Source: Jaltomata sinuosa
Taxonomy: Eukaryota > Streptophyta > Magnoliopsida > Solanales > Solanaceae
Reading direction: 5' to 3'
NCBI GenBank assembly: GCA_003996215.1
Contig: QJPP01007234.1
Coordinates: forward strand, 1 to 64,000
DNA: 64,000 nt
Position 1 is the stretch's first letter. Every line of letters begins with the position of its first letter. Of the stretch, positions 47,926 through 58,420 are shown in pieces. The notes below the pieces were generated by a model. That model was not told the DNA's origin. It saw only the letters and a program-made list of their open reading frames with translations, and did no database searches. The translations under genes and the position numbers were made by a program.

Positions 47926-50378
47926 TCACGGCAACTTCTTTACTCTTTCTTTGCTGGTTTTCTTGCGGTGTTTTCTCTTCCTTGATTTGTTTTCACCGCA
48001 TTCCTCTACATGCTTCCCTTTTTGCGATCGCAACCTCATTCTCGTAACAGCTAGGGTCTCGACAGGACCCTTCTCCTCAATATGCAACTCCGCAGGGGCT
48101 TCATCAACCACATCTATAACCGCGACCACTCTCATGTCTCTTGGTTGCTTCATCAACTTACACGCATCAAACTTGACCAATTCATTGTTTAATCTGAACG
48201 TCAGTTCATTTCTTTCCATGTCGACCAACACTCTTGCAGTAGCAAACAATGGTCGTCCCAAGATTATGGGAACTTCAAAGTCCACTTCGCAGTCTAAGAT
48301 CACAAAGTTGGCCGGGAATATAAACTTACCAACCTTGACCAGCACATCAGACAATATTTCCACTGGTCGCTTTACTGAACGGTCAGCCATTAGCACCCTC
48401 ATGGTAGTTGGTTTGGGCACTCCCAAACCCAATTGTTTGTATACTGCTAGCGGCATCAAGTTGATGCTAGCACCAAGATCACATAAGGCTTTTTCAAAGT
48501 TGATTTTCCCAATAGTACAGGGAATAGTAAAAGCACCTGGATCTTCCTTCTTTTCCACTAATGATCTTGAAGAAATAGCACTGCAGTGGTGGAGGTTATC
48601 TTCTGGTTCAAAGCTTACTGACCTCTTCTTGGTAATCAAGTCCTTCATGAACTTGGTATATCCGGGCATTTGTTCAAGAGCGTCCACCAGAGGGATGTTG
48701 ACTGATATCTGCTTCAGCATGGTCATGAAGTTCAGGAACTTGCTATCGTCCGCTTTCTTCTTCAAACGCTGTGGGAAAGGAGGTGGTGGCCGAGGCATCA
48801 TAGTCGGGAGTTTTTCAACTTCCTTGCTTTTATCCGAGGGCTTTTTCGTACCATCCTCTGCCATATTTTCATCCGCATCATCACTTTTCTGAGTCTGAAT
48901 TACCGGATGTGATTTCGATAATATTTTACCGCTTCTTGTAGTGATCGCCATACAGCTCGCGTCATTCCTCGGGTTTTGAATGGTGTCACTCGGCAAGGTA
49001 TTTATCCTCCTTTGATTTAGAGATGCCGAGATTTGACCCACTTGCTGTTCCAATTGCTTGATCGAGGTGGAATGTGAATCCACTACCTGACTCATTGTTG
49101 ATAATTCAGTCCTCATCTCCTTAACCGCGGATTCGGTCGATTCCACTTTTAGCAGTATCTTAGCCATCATGTTCTCTAGTTTGGACGTCCCTGTCTCGGT
49201 GTTAGCTCTTTCCCGGTTACCAGGTGGTACATACAACCCACCTCTATCAGTGCTATTCTTCCAGTTCCCCTGATCACAATCTCTGTAGCCAGCTTTTTCA
49301 TAGTAGTTGTCCTTCTGATAGTTCCGACCTTGGTTTCTTTGGCCATTGGCCTGGAAACCACCCAAGTAATTCGCCTCCTCATCAGATTCAAACTCTGCTG
49401 CTCTACCTTGGGAACCCACAACTTTCACCTTTTCGATACCTCCTGACAACAAATGCTTTGTCAGTAGGTCTATTTGCGTCTTCAGATGGGCCATATCATG
49501 GTCCCGCTCTTCCTCCTTCATGCGCTGCTCTGTTGACATACCAACTGCATAAGTGCTAGTTGCTACCTCTGTATCACGTGTATGCCAGGCCCTGTTGGTT
49601 TTGGCGAGCCTGTCCAAAATAGTTGTGGCATCGGCAAAAGTGAGACCCATAAATGCTCCACCTGCTGCATTATCCAATGTCGGCTTGGTAGCCGAATTCA
49701 GTGCCCTGTAGAATGTCTGCATCAAAAAATTGTCGGTCAACTGATGGTTTGGGCATTGTGTCAGCTTTTTCTTGAACCGCAACCACGTCTCATGTAACGC
49801 CTCGTGAGGTTGTTGTCTGAAATTGCTAATTTCATCCCTCAATTGTATCATCCTAGAGGGAGGAAAGAACCTTTCTAGGAAAGCTCCTTTCAACTCTCCC
49901 CAGGTTGTGATAGAGTCGGGGTTAGCTCTGTTAACCATAACGCAGCCTCATCAGACAGAGACAACAGAAACAACCTGAGCCTGATCGCTGTCTGACTTAC
50001 TCCAGGCAATTCGAATGACTTGCAGATACCCACAAAATTCATCAGGTGCCGATTTGGATCGTCACCAGCAATACCACGGAACACTCCTCTCAAATTCAAC
50101 AGCTGAATCATTGTGCTAGTGATGTTGAACTTGGCCCCGGGTGCTAGCGGAGGAAACGCAATAGCGCCCGTGGCACCAACTCCATCTAAGTCGACCTCCT
50201 CATCATTCAACTCAATGTCGACCTCACGGCCACCATCATTCAAACATTATTGGGCTTGCTGAGCTGCAGCGAGTCTCGCTGCCTCTTGTTGTTATTCATT
50301 CATGTTTTGCCTTATCGTTCTTGCCAGCTCGGGATCGTAGGGTAATATTGGTTCACCCGAGCCTCGGGTACTTGGCAT
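47926..50378 (-). pseudogene. Gag-aspartic protease of element I (one frameshift, two early stops)
   Basis: The start ATG is at 50378-50376 (MPSTRGSGEPILPYDPELA). TAA codons follow at 50294-50292 and 50249-50247. The frame then reads openly to 49890 with Gag core TSTMIQLLNLRGVFRG and ALWLTEL. A one-base shift near 49920 moves into a 670-codon frame ending at 47926. In that frame, residues 1-120 are the second half of Gag (FFPPSRM, ETWLRFKKKL, FYRALN), 250-310 form a predicted coiled coil, 385-395 a Pro run, and 462-590 a retropepsin-like domain with active site CDLGASINLMP at 486-496. The C-terminus (651-670) is strongly basic. Gag would package the RNA and protease would mature it. No RT follows. 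Confidence 0.87.
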
Positions 50379-50483
50379 GCACAACTATGTACCCTGTAAA
50401 AACAAAAACAACAAATAAAAATAAAAGTAGGAAATATGACTAAGAGTCAAATAAACACACCAGACTTAATAAATAACCGTATT

Positions 50484-50500
50484 CCCCGGCAACGGCACCA
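50484..50500 (-). other. Primer binding site of element I (tRNA-Asp type)
   Basis: CCCCGGCAACGGCACCA on the plus strand is the complement of TGGTGCCGTTGCCGGGG, one base from the Athila-type tRNA-Asp primer site TGGCGCCGTTGCCGGGG. It lies five bases from the LTR edge. Confidence 0.88.
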
Positions 50501-51157
50501 AAATTTGATAACGCCCAAACTATACCTCAAATTAAGAAGCGTAAGTGGTCGTCGTCAAATATAGAACCCAACAGAGGTTGGGGTCGATCCCACAGGGAAT
50601 AAGGTGCAAATTAGGTCGTTCGTGACTTATTTGACTAGTGGTCAATAATTTCCGGTAAATGGGGGGGTTTGTGAAATCAATATTTGAACAAAGCAACTAA
50701 TAACGTACGAGTTTTAATCAATATGAGAGAAAACTAGGGAAGTATTCACCATGGCATTGTAACAATCTGAATTTAAGCTTAGCCGGGTACTTTCTTATAT
50801 GCGTGTCACGATTTGATTGAATTAATGGTATCATCTAAACGTTTCTCAACCAAATAGACGAATTTCCTTTTCAATTCTCTCGAACTTGAAAAGGTGAGCT
50901 TTTATATTTCAATCCTAAACATCAAGTAGATTAATCTAGTTACAGCCTTAATCATAAGACGAGAGTTGGTAGTCTCGAATCCTCATAGTTAATCAAATTT
51001 CCTGGTTTTAATTTCTTTACTCAAGCAAATTAAACCTAGGCATGTTCTAATATTTGCAACCACTAGAAAATGTGAAGAATGAATGATTAACAACGTGACA
51101 ATCAATTATATTGAACCCGACGCTACCCAAAATCTATATCGCTACTTTAGTCATGGC

Positions 51158-51179
51158 TCCCACAACCCTAGTTGTGGGA
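51158..51179 (-). other. Hairpin in predicted RNA leader of element I
   Basis: TCCCACAAC (51158-51166), loop CCTA, GTTGTGGGA (51171-51179): a perfect 9-bp stem, extended to 10 by C51157-G51180. The left LTR keeps the same stem (45645-45653 and 45658-45666) without the outer pair. In element orientation it lies downstream of the TATA box, so it should form in the transcript leader. Confidence 0.6.
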
Positions 51180-51424
51180 GGTTAGTTAATCATGCTTTTA
51201 TGAAAAGAGAAGAAGATCATATTCATACTAAAGAAAAAAGATTCTTACAATATACTGAAAACAAGCTTCAATTATCCAAGAACAAGAAAACCAAGATCCC
51301 AAGAACAATCAAGAACACGATTCAAGAAGAAGAAAACGTGTTTTGCTCTCAAATTCTTGCTCAAAACTCTCCTAAAATTACTTGGTAATCAATTGGTAAT
51401 GAATCTGTAAAATAAACCTAACAT

Positions 51425-51636
51425 AGGGTATTTATAGGAGTCCAGGAAATAAATCCAAAAACGTTCGGAATCCGCATCGCGTACTGCCTCAACTTGACGG
51501 TTTGGGCTGACGAACCGTCACCAGCTTGACGGTCCATCACGGTGGCCGTCACCACTAGGCAGTGGTGTTGCCTCAAGTTGACGGCCAGGCTGACGGACCG
51601 TCAGCTTGGTGACTGGCCGTCACTCAGGCCGTCACT
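51425..51636 (-). promoter_or_regulatory. Predicted promoter of element I: TATA box plus TGACGG/CCGTCA cluster
   Basis: TATA box CCTATAAATACCC on the minus strand at 51425-51437. About 55 bp upstream in element orientation, 51493-51636 holds a dense array of TGACGG and CCGTCA hexamers in both orientations, some paired around one base (TGACGGACCGTCA). TGACG is the core recognised by plant TGA-type bZIP factors. The same module is in the left LTR at 45991-46135 with TATA at 45924-45936. Binding and activity are inferences. Confidence 0.68.
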
Positions 51637-51800
51637 CTTATCCAGAACGTCGTTTTGCTCGTATTTCCTTCCGTTTCTATGTTTGTCTCTCTTTCCTGAA
51701 AACATAACATAAAACTTCAAAAACGACGACGGTTGCTTTAAAACTTACGATTGTTCTTAGTTTAGAGGCGTCAAATGTGCCGTAGAATGGAGGCACATCA

Positions 51801-53234
51801 CGCACCCTGTTGGAAGCAATCTCTGGCATAATAGCCACTAACTTCTCACTCATAATAGGTTGTACCCTACTAGGGGGAATCTCTGGAAAAATGACCACTA
51901 ATACCACACTCATAGCATGGCCCTGACGGCCCACCCTATCGAGACGGACCCACTGAACTAGTGTGACCACCTCAGCCTAATGCCCCAGAAGCAGTAACCC
52001 TCGTAGACGGACCGTTGTGACCATACTGACTGCTCTAACTCTGCTCCAACTGAGAACCCGAAGCCTGAAGTGAAGCCTGGAATGGTCGACTAGACTGACC
52101 TTGATGTTGTTGTGGCTGATAACCTCGGCCCCTCTGGCTGGAACCTCTACCACCATGCCTAGAACCACTGTAACCACCCTGATGTTGAGGCCTCTTATCT
52201 CTAGCCCTGGCATCATGACAGCGTGAATCCTCAATAGTATGGGCATAGTATGCAATGGCCTGAAAAGACCAACCTCTAGCAACTAGTATCTCTGCAGGCA
52301 CTCAGAACTCTCTCTGCAGCCCCCAAACAAATCTACGAATCATGTAAGCCTCAGTAGGCATTATCAAGGCCCCAAATAGAGCAAGCTGATGGAAACAGGT
52401 CTCGTACTCTGAGACAGTCATAGAATTCTGGGAAAGTTTAGTGAACTCCTCCCTCTGACGCTCTCTGTCACTCTGTGGTAAGAACTTGTCCATAAAGGCC
52501 TCATAAAACTTAGACCATGTCAAGATAGGTGACATAGAAGGCCTGCAAGCCACCTGTTCTCTCCATCATAACTTTGTTGGACCATCTAGCTGATATGAAG
52601 TATAGCCAACCCCATGAGTCTCTAATAACCCCAAGTGATGCAACATCTCCTCACAGGTGGTGATAAAATTATGGGGGTCCTGTCCCTGTGTACCAGCAAA
52701 TCTCAGCGGTGCCAATCTCAGAAATTTACCCAAGTCCTTCTGCTCACTATTTGTCATGGCGGGGCGGGGATCAAGAGGATGGGAAACCGATGGGACTGGG
52801 ACAAACTCAGCACAGGGAGCCGCAGTAACAGGCTGTGCCCCTGAACTCAGAACACCCTGGGCTTCCCCCTGAGCGGATGTCTATGCTTCCTCAGAAAGAC
52901 GCTCCCCAATCATACCCAAGAGCTGAACAAGTAACCCCCGAAGATCTGAACACTGATCTGGGGCTGAAGCTGGCATAGAAACTGATGCTGGAACTATCAC
53001 TGGAGCTGGTGGTACCTGGGCCATCCCCAGGTCCACATGCTGATGCTCTGGAGCTAACTCTGGCTCGTAGTCATACTCCGGATCTATAACAACTCTGGAG
53101 GCCCTAGTAGTCGCCACTGCTCTAGGACGACCTCTAGCCTTGCCCTTGTGCCCACCCCAACCCTAAGCTGGAGTCGGAGGTGCAGGGGCAGAAGGCTCTC
53201 CTCTGCCTGAAGCTGACGTTCTCGTACGAACCAC
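51801..53234 (-). pseudogene. Element H Gag, interrupted by element I
   Basis: The nominal start at 53234-53232 is GTG instead of ATG (VRTRTSASGRGEP). Open pieces follow: 52881-53117 (Pro/Ala-rich N-terminus), 52566-52757 (FLRLAPLRFAGTQGQDPHNF), 52302-52553 (FYEAFMDKFLPQSDRERQRE, YETCFHQLALFG) and 52035-52301 (ARDKRPQHQGGYSGSR). Most are separated by stops in the same phase. The zinc knuckle side ends at the TSD 51801-51805 where I begins; the rest continues left of 44992. An extra direct duplication of the phrase GGAAKCAATCTCTGG / GGAATCTCTGG occurs near 51810-51890. Confidence 0.83.
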
Positions 53235-53430
53235 CTGTGGAAGAGTGAACCAGAACAAGTGAGATTTCCAGGAACCTTCAAGTATACTACACACGAAAGA
53301 GAAGCAATAAAAGTCCATTTCCTTAAGATGTCACTATAGCCTCCCGAAGATTGAGCACGAATGTCTCTGCCCCGATCCGCAGGACTCTACTAGATATTGG
53401 CTCCTATACCGATGACACCAGTGAACCTAG

Positions 53431-53443
53431 GGCTCTGATACCA
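53431..53443 (-). other. Primer binding site of element H
   Basis: GGCTCTGATACCA on the plus strand, the exact complement of the iMet-tRNA primer site, three bases from the LTR start TGTAACGACCC. Confidence 0.93.
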
Positions 53444-53446
53444 AGC

Positions 53447-56400
53447 TGTAACGACCCGATATCTTGGGGCACCTATAACCCCCCAGTAGGCTAACCAATC
53501 CCCGTAACCCGAAACAATTAGTAATGGGCTACTTTCTAACAGTTAAAGTGGAAGAACAATAAATAAGCGGAAGCAAGGGAACAAGATGAACAAACTGGAT
53601 AACCGGAGTAATATAAACATAATATGGAAGCTAAACCAACAAAAAACCTGGTATCATAGTATATAAGAGACAAACTACAATAGGAATACAAAGGTCCAAA
53701 AGAGATATATACATAAACTGTCTCCGAATAGTAACAGAGTGAAGAATATACAAAAGATAAACTAAGTCATGCTTTGAACGCCAAGAGCTCACCCTCATCC
53801 TGGATGATCCAAAAATAGCTGCCCGCATGAGTCTCCAGCGCTCTAACGGTGATGGCCCACACCAGGATCTGCACCATAAGATGCAAGGGGGTAGGGTGAG
53901 CACCAAATGTGAAGTATAAGGTACCCAGTAGGTATCATAGGCCGACTGGGAACATATAAGGTAAAAGAACAGTAGCAAGTAGAGTAGAAATAAACGGTCA
54001 CATAAGTTAACGATAAAGTACATAGGAACTAGCCCAGAGGGAAGACAATAGAAAGCAACAAGCAGGGCTAGAAAATAGAATATATAAATGGAAAACACAG
54101 GTGAAAATAAGAACGACGCACCTGGGATCCTTGCAACAACAGTATATAAAGATAAGGCTAGAAATGGACGGTATACCGGTAACCTCAAGTATAAGGAAAG
54201 GGAGAGAAATGCAAAGTAGATATGCTTGGAAACAGTAATAGTAACCACACTAGACATAACAAACAGTCACCAACAGCCCCGCTGTAACCAAGCTCTAACC
54301 ACACTAATCACAACAATCTCATTCCAGAAACCAACAGCCCCGCTGTAACCAATCTCACGCTCAAGACAGAAGTAATGTCATAAGACTCTACCTACAATCC
54401 CTCGGCCTCCCATACGACCGAGGAACGCAAACATTGTAAAACAAACCCTCTGGCATCCCATACTATCGGAGCGTACAATCAACAATCAACTGACAAGGGT
54501 GGAACCTCACGCAGATGAATGATATGATGCCATGCAAAGTACAAGTGATCAAAGTACCATATGTCATTTGCTTCTGGTGACCTATAAGGTCCAGAAGACG
54601 GGATCCATGGAAAATCCCACATGTATACCACTACTACATCGTATACCCTTCCTCCGGCACCCGCAGCTCCCAGCTTCTAGTCCAGAATGGCAAGGTCCAT
54701 GGAGGCCCCCGACTAACATACTAGATTCCCCGCATCCTCGAAACAATCCCCAAGTAAAGCTTCCTGAAGGGTATCCAGGTCTAAAATAGTAATCCCAAAA
54801 GCTCTAGTACTCGGCCCTGCCTAGTCCAGCAACACCCCGGATGTTGTAGTATAAAAGTAAGGCACCCGACCCCATTGAGCCCAGGAAAGTGGGACTATTG
54901 ATAAAATGTATTTTAAAACTTTCTTTACCCCAGGAAGATCCACAAGACAATCCAAGACCATTTCCAATTCATTTCCATCAAAAGTAGGCCCCCCGAGCCA
55001 AGCAAGGTTTAGAAAATAGTTCCAGAAGGCCCGAAGCCAAACCATAGTAAAATATGGGAAAACCTCTCTGTATGCATAGAAATGGCATGAACAAACACAC
55101 AATACCCGCCCCATAGCTCAACATCAACCTATTGGCCCTGCACAGGCTCCAAAGCTACTCAACAAGCATAACCAGCCTAGAAGGGTAATTCTATGTCCGA
55201 GACTCACGGACAATCATAATGATCCCACCGTCTATGTTCCAGAGTCAATAAGGCCTCACATGACCACAAGGGTAATAATATCAATTTACAAGAATACTAC
55301 ACACAACAGAGGAAAGAACGGAATAGATCATGGAAAAATGGTCAAGGTCTGTGGTACCAACCTAATAACCCAACCCAAGGATGCCAACTAGTAGTATTTT
55401 ACCTGATATATGCGAAGTATAGGGAGTTAAGCCATAACCTACCTGTCGTTCAACGACAAGCTTCTCGAACAACCAAGTCCAAGCCCAAAACGCTCCGAGA
55501 ACTCCCAAACGACAATCAAACTATTAAATTCACGAATAAGAAGTTAAGACGAGTCTAACGATACATATAATGCTATAATTGTAGCTGGGTCGATATTCAG
55601 GTCAGAAGCGAGTCCATGGGGTCCACAACCCGAAATTAAAAATGAAAAGAGTCATGACGACCCCAAAGGTGCCAAGAAGCCATGCTCTAAATTTTAGCAC
55701 AATTGGCCAAGAGAAAGGGCGCCAAATTTGCCCGCAAAGATTGGGGTTTAAAGAACGAAATTCTGGAAAATAAAATAGAAATTGGGCAAGAAATACTTAC
55801 CAGAAAGGCAAAAACCCAAGTCAAGAAAGAAAATCTACCACTCCCATTCACAAAGAAAACTCAAGCTTTAGAGAAGAGCATCAATGGAGGTTTTAGGAAA
55901 CTTTAAGAGAAGAGGGAGCTTACCAAACAATGAAGCAGCGTGGAAAATCCACAAACAATTGACTCCCCAAGGCCTTGAATCATTATGGAGCAATTTGGGA
56001 GAGAGGAAATGGAGTTTAGAGTGAGAACAATGAGCTGCAATAGCTGGAAAAATGTACTTCCAGCTATTTATAGTTGCAGGAAAAAGGCCAGCGCTATCAG
56101 CGCTATTCTAGCACCAACAATGCTAAAGGGGTGGCAGGCTCTTCAGCGCTACCACGCTGGGAGGGCACGATCGCGTTGACGGCTGGCACGCGTTGAGGAA
56201 CGATCGCGCTGGCCTTGGCGCGATTGCGCTAAAGCTGGCCTGCAACTTTTTTTCTGTAACTTTTTGAGAACTCCACGGGGTGTTCCATGCATAATCGGAA
56301 ACTGATATTCAAAAACCAATAATGCTAACAGAGTGGAAACGACATTTTAGACTCAAGGAATCGATGAAACTTTCATAAGAGGTCGTTTCGGGATAATGTT

Positions 56401-56910
56401 GACCCAAGTCAACACTAATGAAAAGGAACTCAAGGGCTCAAAATGAGTCCGGCTCACCTGGAACCCAAACCAACTATCTTCCTAGCCCAAACTCAACATT
56501 CCAGAGCTGATGGAATCGTCGGATTTCGAATCTGACACTACGATCATCGAAAGTCACCTGAAGTTACACTTTCAACTCCAAATGGCCTGAAAACTGAGAA
56601 ACCCACACAAAATCCACACTGGAAGTTCTCAGGCCTCAACTAAAGGTCCAACTAGACCAAACGCATCGCTCCAGAGCTAACGAAATTGTCAGAATTCAAT
56701 TCTGAGCACGTTAGCCAAGAATGTTGACCAAGGACAACGATTTTCTAAGTTTAAGCTCTAAAATAAGCAAACAGACAAAACGACCAAACAAATGGCAAGG
56801 GCACTAAACCACCAGTCCTAGCAAGCCATAAATGACTTGGGGCTGCTACAAGAAGGCTCTAACAGTGCAATAAATGCATAAACATGGAGATGACCGGAAG
56901 GGTCATCACA
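53447..56910 (-). repeat. 5' LTR of element H (3.46 kb)
   Basis: It starts TGTAACGACCC beside the primer site and ends GAAGGGTCATCACA. It aligns with 37903-41360 throughout. In element orientation U3 covers about the first 840 bp, then the TATA box at 56063-56077. The long leader part contains a 208-codon hydrophobic open frame (53631-54257) that is broken into two in the left LTR and partly open in the LTR of A. Confidence 0.92.
56063..56250 (-). promoter_or_regulatory. Predicted promoter of element H: TATA box with GC-rich palindromic module
   Basis: The minus strand has GCAACTATAAATAGC at 56063-56077. Immediately upstream (56088-56250) is a GC-rich module rich in AGCGCT, CGATCGCG and GGCGCG palindromes within AT-rich DNA. 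The left LTR has the same layout at 40544-40695. The right copy has 33 extra bases (56176-56208) between two CGATCGCG copies. Confidence 0.65.
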
Positions 56911-58420
56911 TGAAAATAAAAACTTAAATAGATAAAAAGAAAAATTTAATTTAAATAAACAGTTAATTTCTAAGTCCCCAGCAATGGCACCTAAAGCTTG
57001 TTGCGTCCAACACACATGCAAGTGTACGCGATCATACAAGTAATATAAGATTATAAGTCCAGATATCTTACCCACAGATACTTATCAATTAACTATTTAC
57101 TGAATTAAACTAATATTAATTATCTATTCAAGGGAAAATAGTGATAGATTGATAGATTAACTGAACTAAGGATAAAGATAGGCTACTAATGAATAATTGA
57201 CCAAACAAAGAGCGTATTCTTATGAAATAAATCAGATAAAATCAATCTAAGGCTATGAATATGCTATCAATCATATTGAATTATAGCTTGAACTGATTTT
57301 GATTATTTATCGGGTTACTAGTTGCGGGTTTGATATTCACGATGTTAAGCGTCTTTCCAAATTAACTCTATGCCTACTCGACTATTCCTAACGCCTATAG
57401 TTCTATGGTCATTGATCGATAGTGATGTGCATGTAAATAATCGTCTGTATCAACTAAGCAGGGTTAATAGGTATATTTCTATATACGTTAGCGAATCGTT
57501 CCCCCCCCCACTTAATAGTTCAAAGAACAAGCTCTAACTTCTCTTATTGCGTATGTAAATTCTCTATTTCTAGCTAAATCCACACACCATAGATAGTATT
57601 CAAATGTTTATCAAGAAAACAAGTAATTAAGAGCAAGAGAAAGTAAGCAACCAAATGAGCCATAGCACGATGATAACTATCTTAATAAATCGAATCAAAT
57701 TTATACAACAATAATAATAAAGCTACCATAACCCTAAATGATAAGTCTATCTCCATATATATATGGAAAAATTACTACAAATCATCTAATCAACAACATA
57801 AAATTACATATAATAGAGAAGAAAGGATAAAACTGATGTTCTTTGACCTCCACGGCAGTTCCGAGCTCTCCCTAGGTAAAGAGTTATCCCTAATTTCGTG
57901 ATTCCCTCTCTTGCTATGTTTATATCTTTGTTATAATTTGATTCTCCCTTAAAATTTGAAGAAAAACAGTATTTATAGGATTTCGGGGGGTTTCGGCTCG
58001 GATTTCCTTGTTAAAAATGAATTAGAAAAAAATTGCCCAATTTTTCACTATGGGGACGGCCTATGTTGCACCAATGGTTGGTCCATAGTATATTTGGATA
58101 GTCCACTTTTGGTCTCTAGGACTTTCCGTAGTGCATTTTTGCTTTTTTTTTTACCGTTTTACCTCCATTAAGCTCATGTCTTGATCTTCTATTCATGGAC
58201 ATGCTTCGGATCATCTTCCTCAGCTCCTACTTAGACTTCAAAGCTCCATAATCTCTATGTTATGCTCTAGATCAGTGAAAAATCCTTTACTTTTCAATCT
58301 ACACATCAAGACAAGCTACATAACCGTAGTTCATATAAAGTAGGCTCAAAAGCATCTTAAAACAAGTAAAATATAAGGCAATCTATAGCATAAAATCACT
58401 ACTTTTAGCCTCACATCACA
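56911..58420 (-). mobile_element. Element K, right part: leader, primer site and 5' LTR
   Basis: 56911-56997 is an AT-rich leader with a tRNA-Asp-type primer site (56974-56991, TCCCCAGCAATGGCACC on the plus strand). The LTR starts TGTTGCGTCCAACAC at 56998 and probably ends TCACATCACA at 58420. The right edge is set only by the terminal CA and the change of sequence character. A TATA box CCTATAAATACTG (minus strand, 57968-57981) is visible. H separates this from K's internal part left of 37902. Confidence 0.65.

Larger units (their letters stand above)
44993..51800 (-). mobile_element. Element I: Athila-like Gag-protease-only retrotransposon nested in H
   Basis: A complete 6.8-kb element with two LTRs starting TGATAACG and ending GGCACATCA, a tRNA-Asp-type primer site, a Gag-protease frame, a 1.6-kb non-coding 3' region and a polypurine tract near 46300. 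A perfect CGCAC target duplication flanks it. No RT, RNase H or integrase sequence is present. The internal region is only 4.2 kb. It must have been mobilised by enzymes from an autonomous Athila-like element such as the ancestor of B. LTRs are very similar by eye, so insertion is fairly recent relative to H. Confidence 0.93.
50506..51800 (-). repeat. 5' LTR of element I (1295 bp)
   Basis: TGATAACGCCC to GGCACATCA, with partner 44993-46298. The two LTRs differ by scattered substitutions and a small length difference near the Gln/Asn-rich AATCAATTGGTAATC repeat (left copy has an extra unit at about 45877-45900). Confidence 0.94.
37903..56910 (-). mobile_element. Element H: full-length Tekay-type retrotransposon with nested insertion
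   Basis: Both LTRs are present (37903-41360 and 53447-56910). The internal region runs from the primer site at 53443 to 41361 and carries gag, protease, RT, RNase H, integrase and chromodomain. It is split at 44992/51801 by element I. Without I it is about 12.2 kb. Flanks TAAAA (37898-37902) and TGAAA (56911-56915) are a possible target duplication with one mismatch. It is the same family as A, D and F. Stops, frameshifts and an altered RT catalytic box show it is dead. Confidence 0.9.

Noticed and set aside
47951..48892. 313-codon open frame on the plus strand
   Set aside because: It is the exact antisense of the Gag-protease frame of element I, with Ser/Leu-rich composition and no domain. 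A shadow of the real frame.
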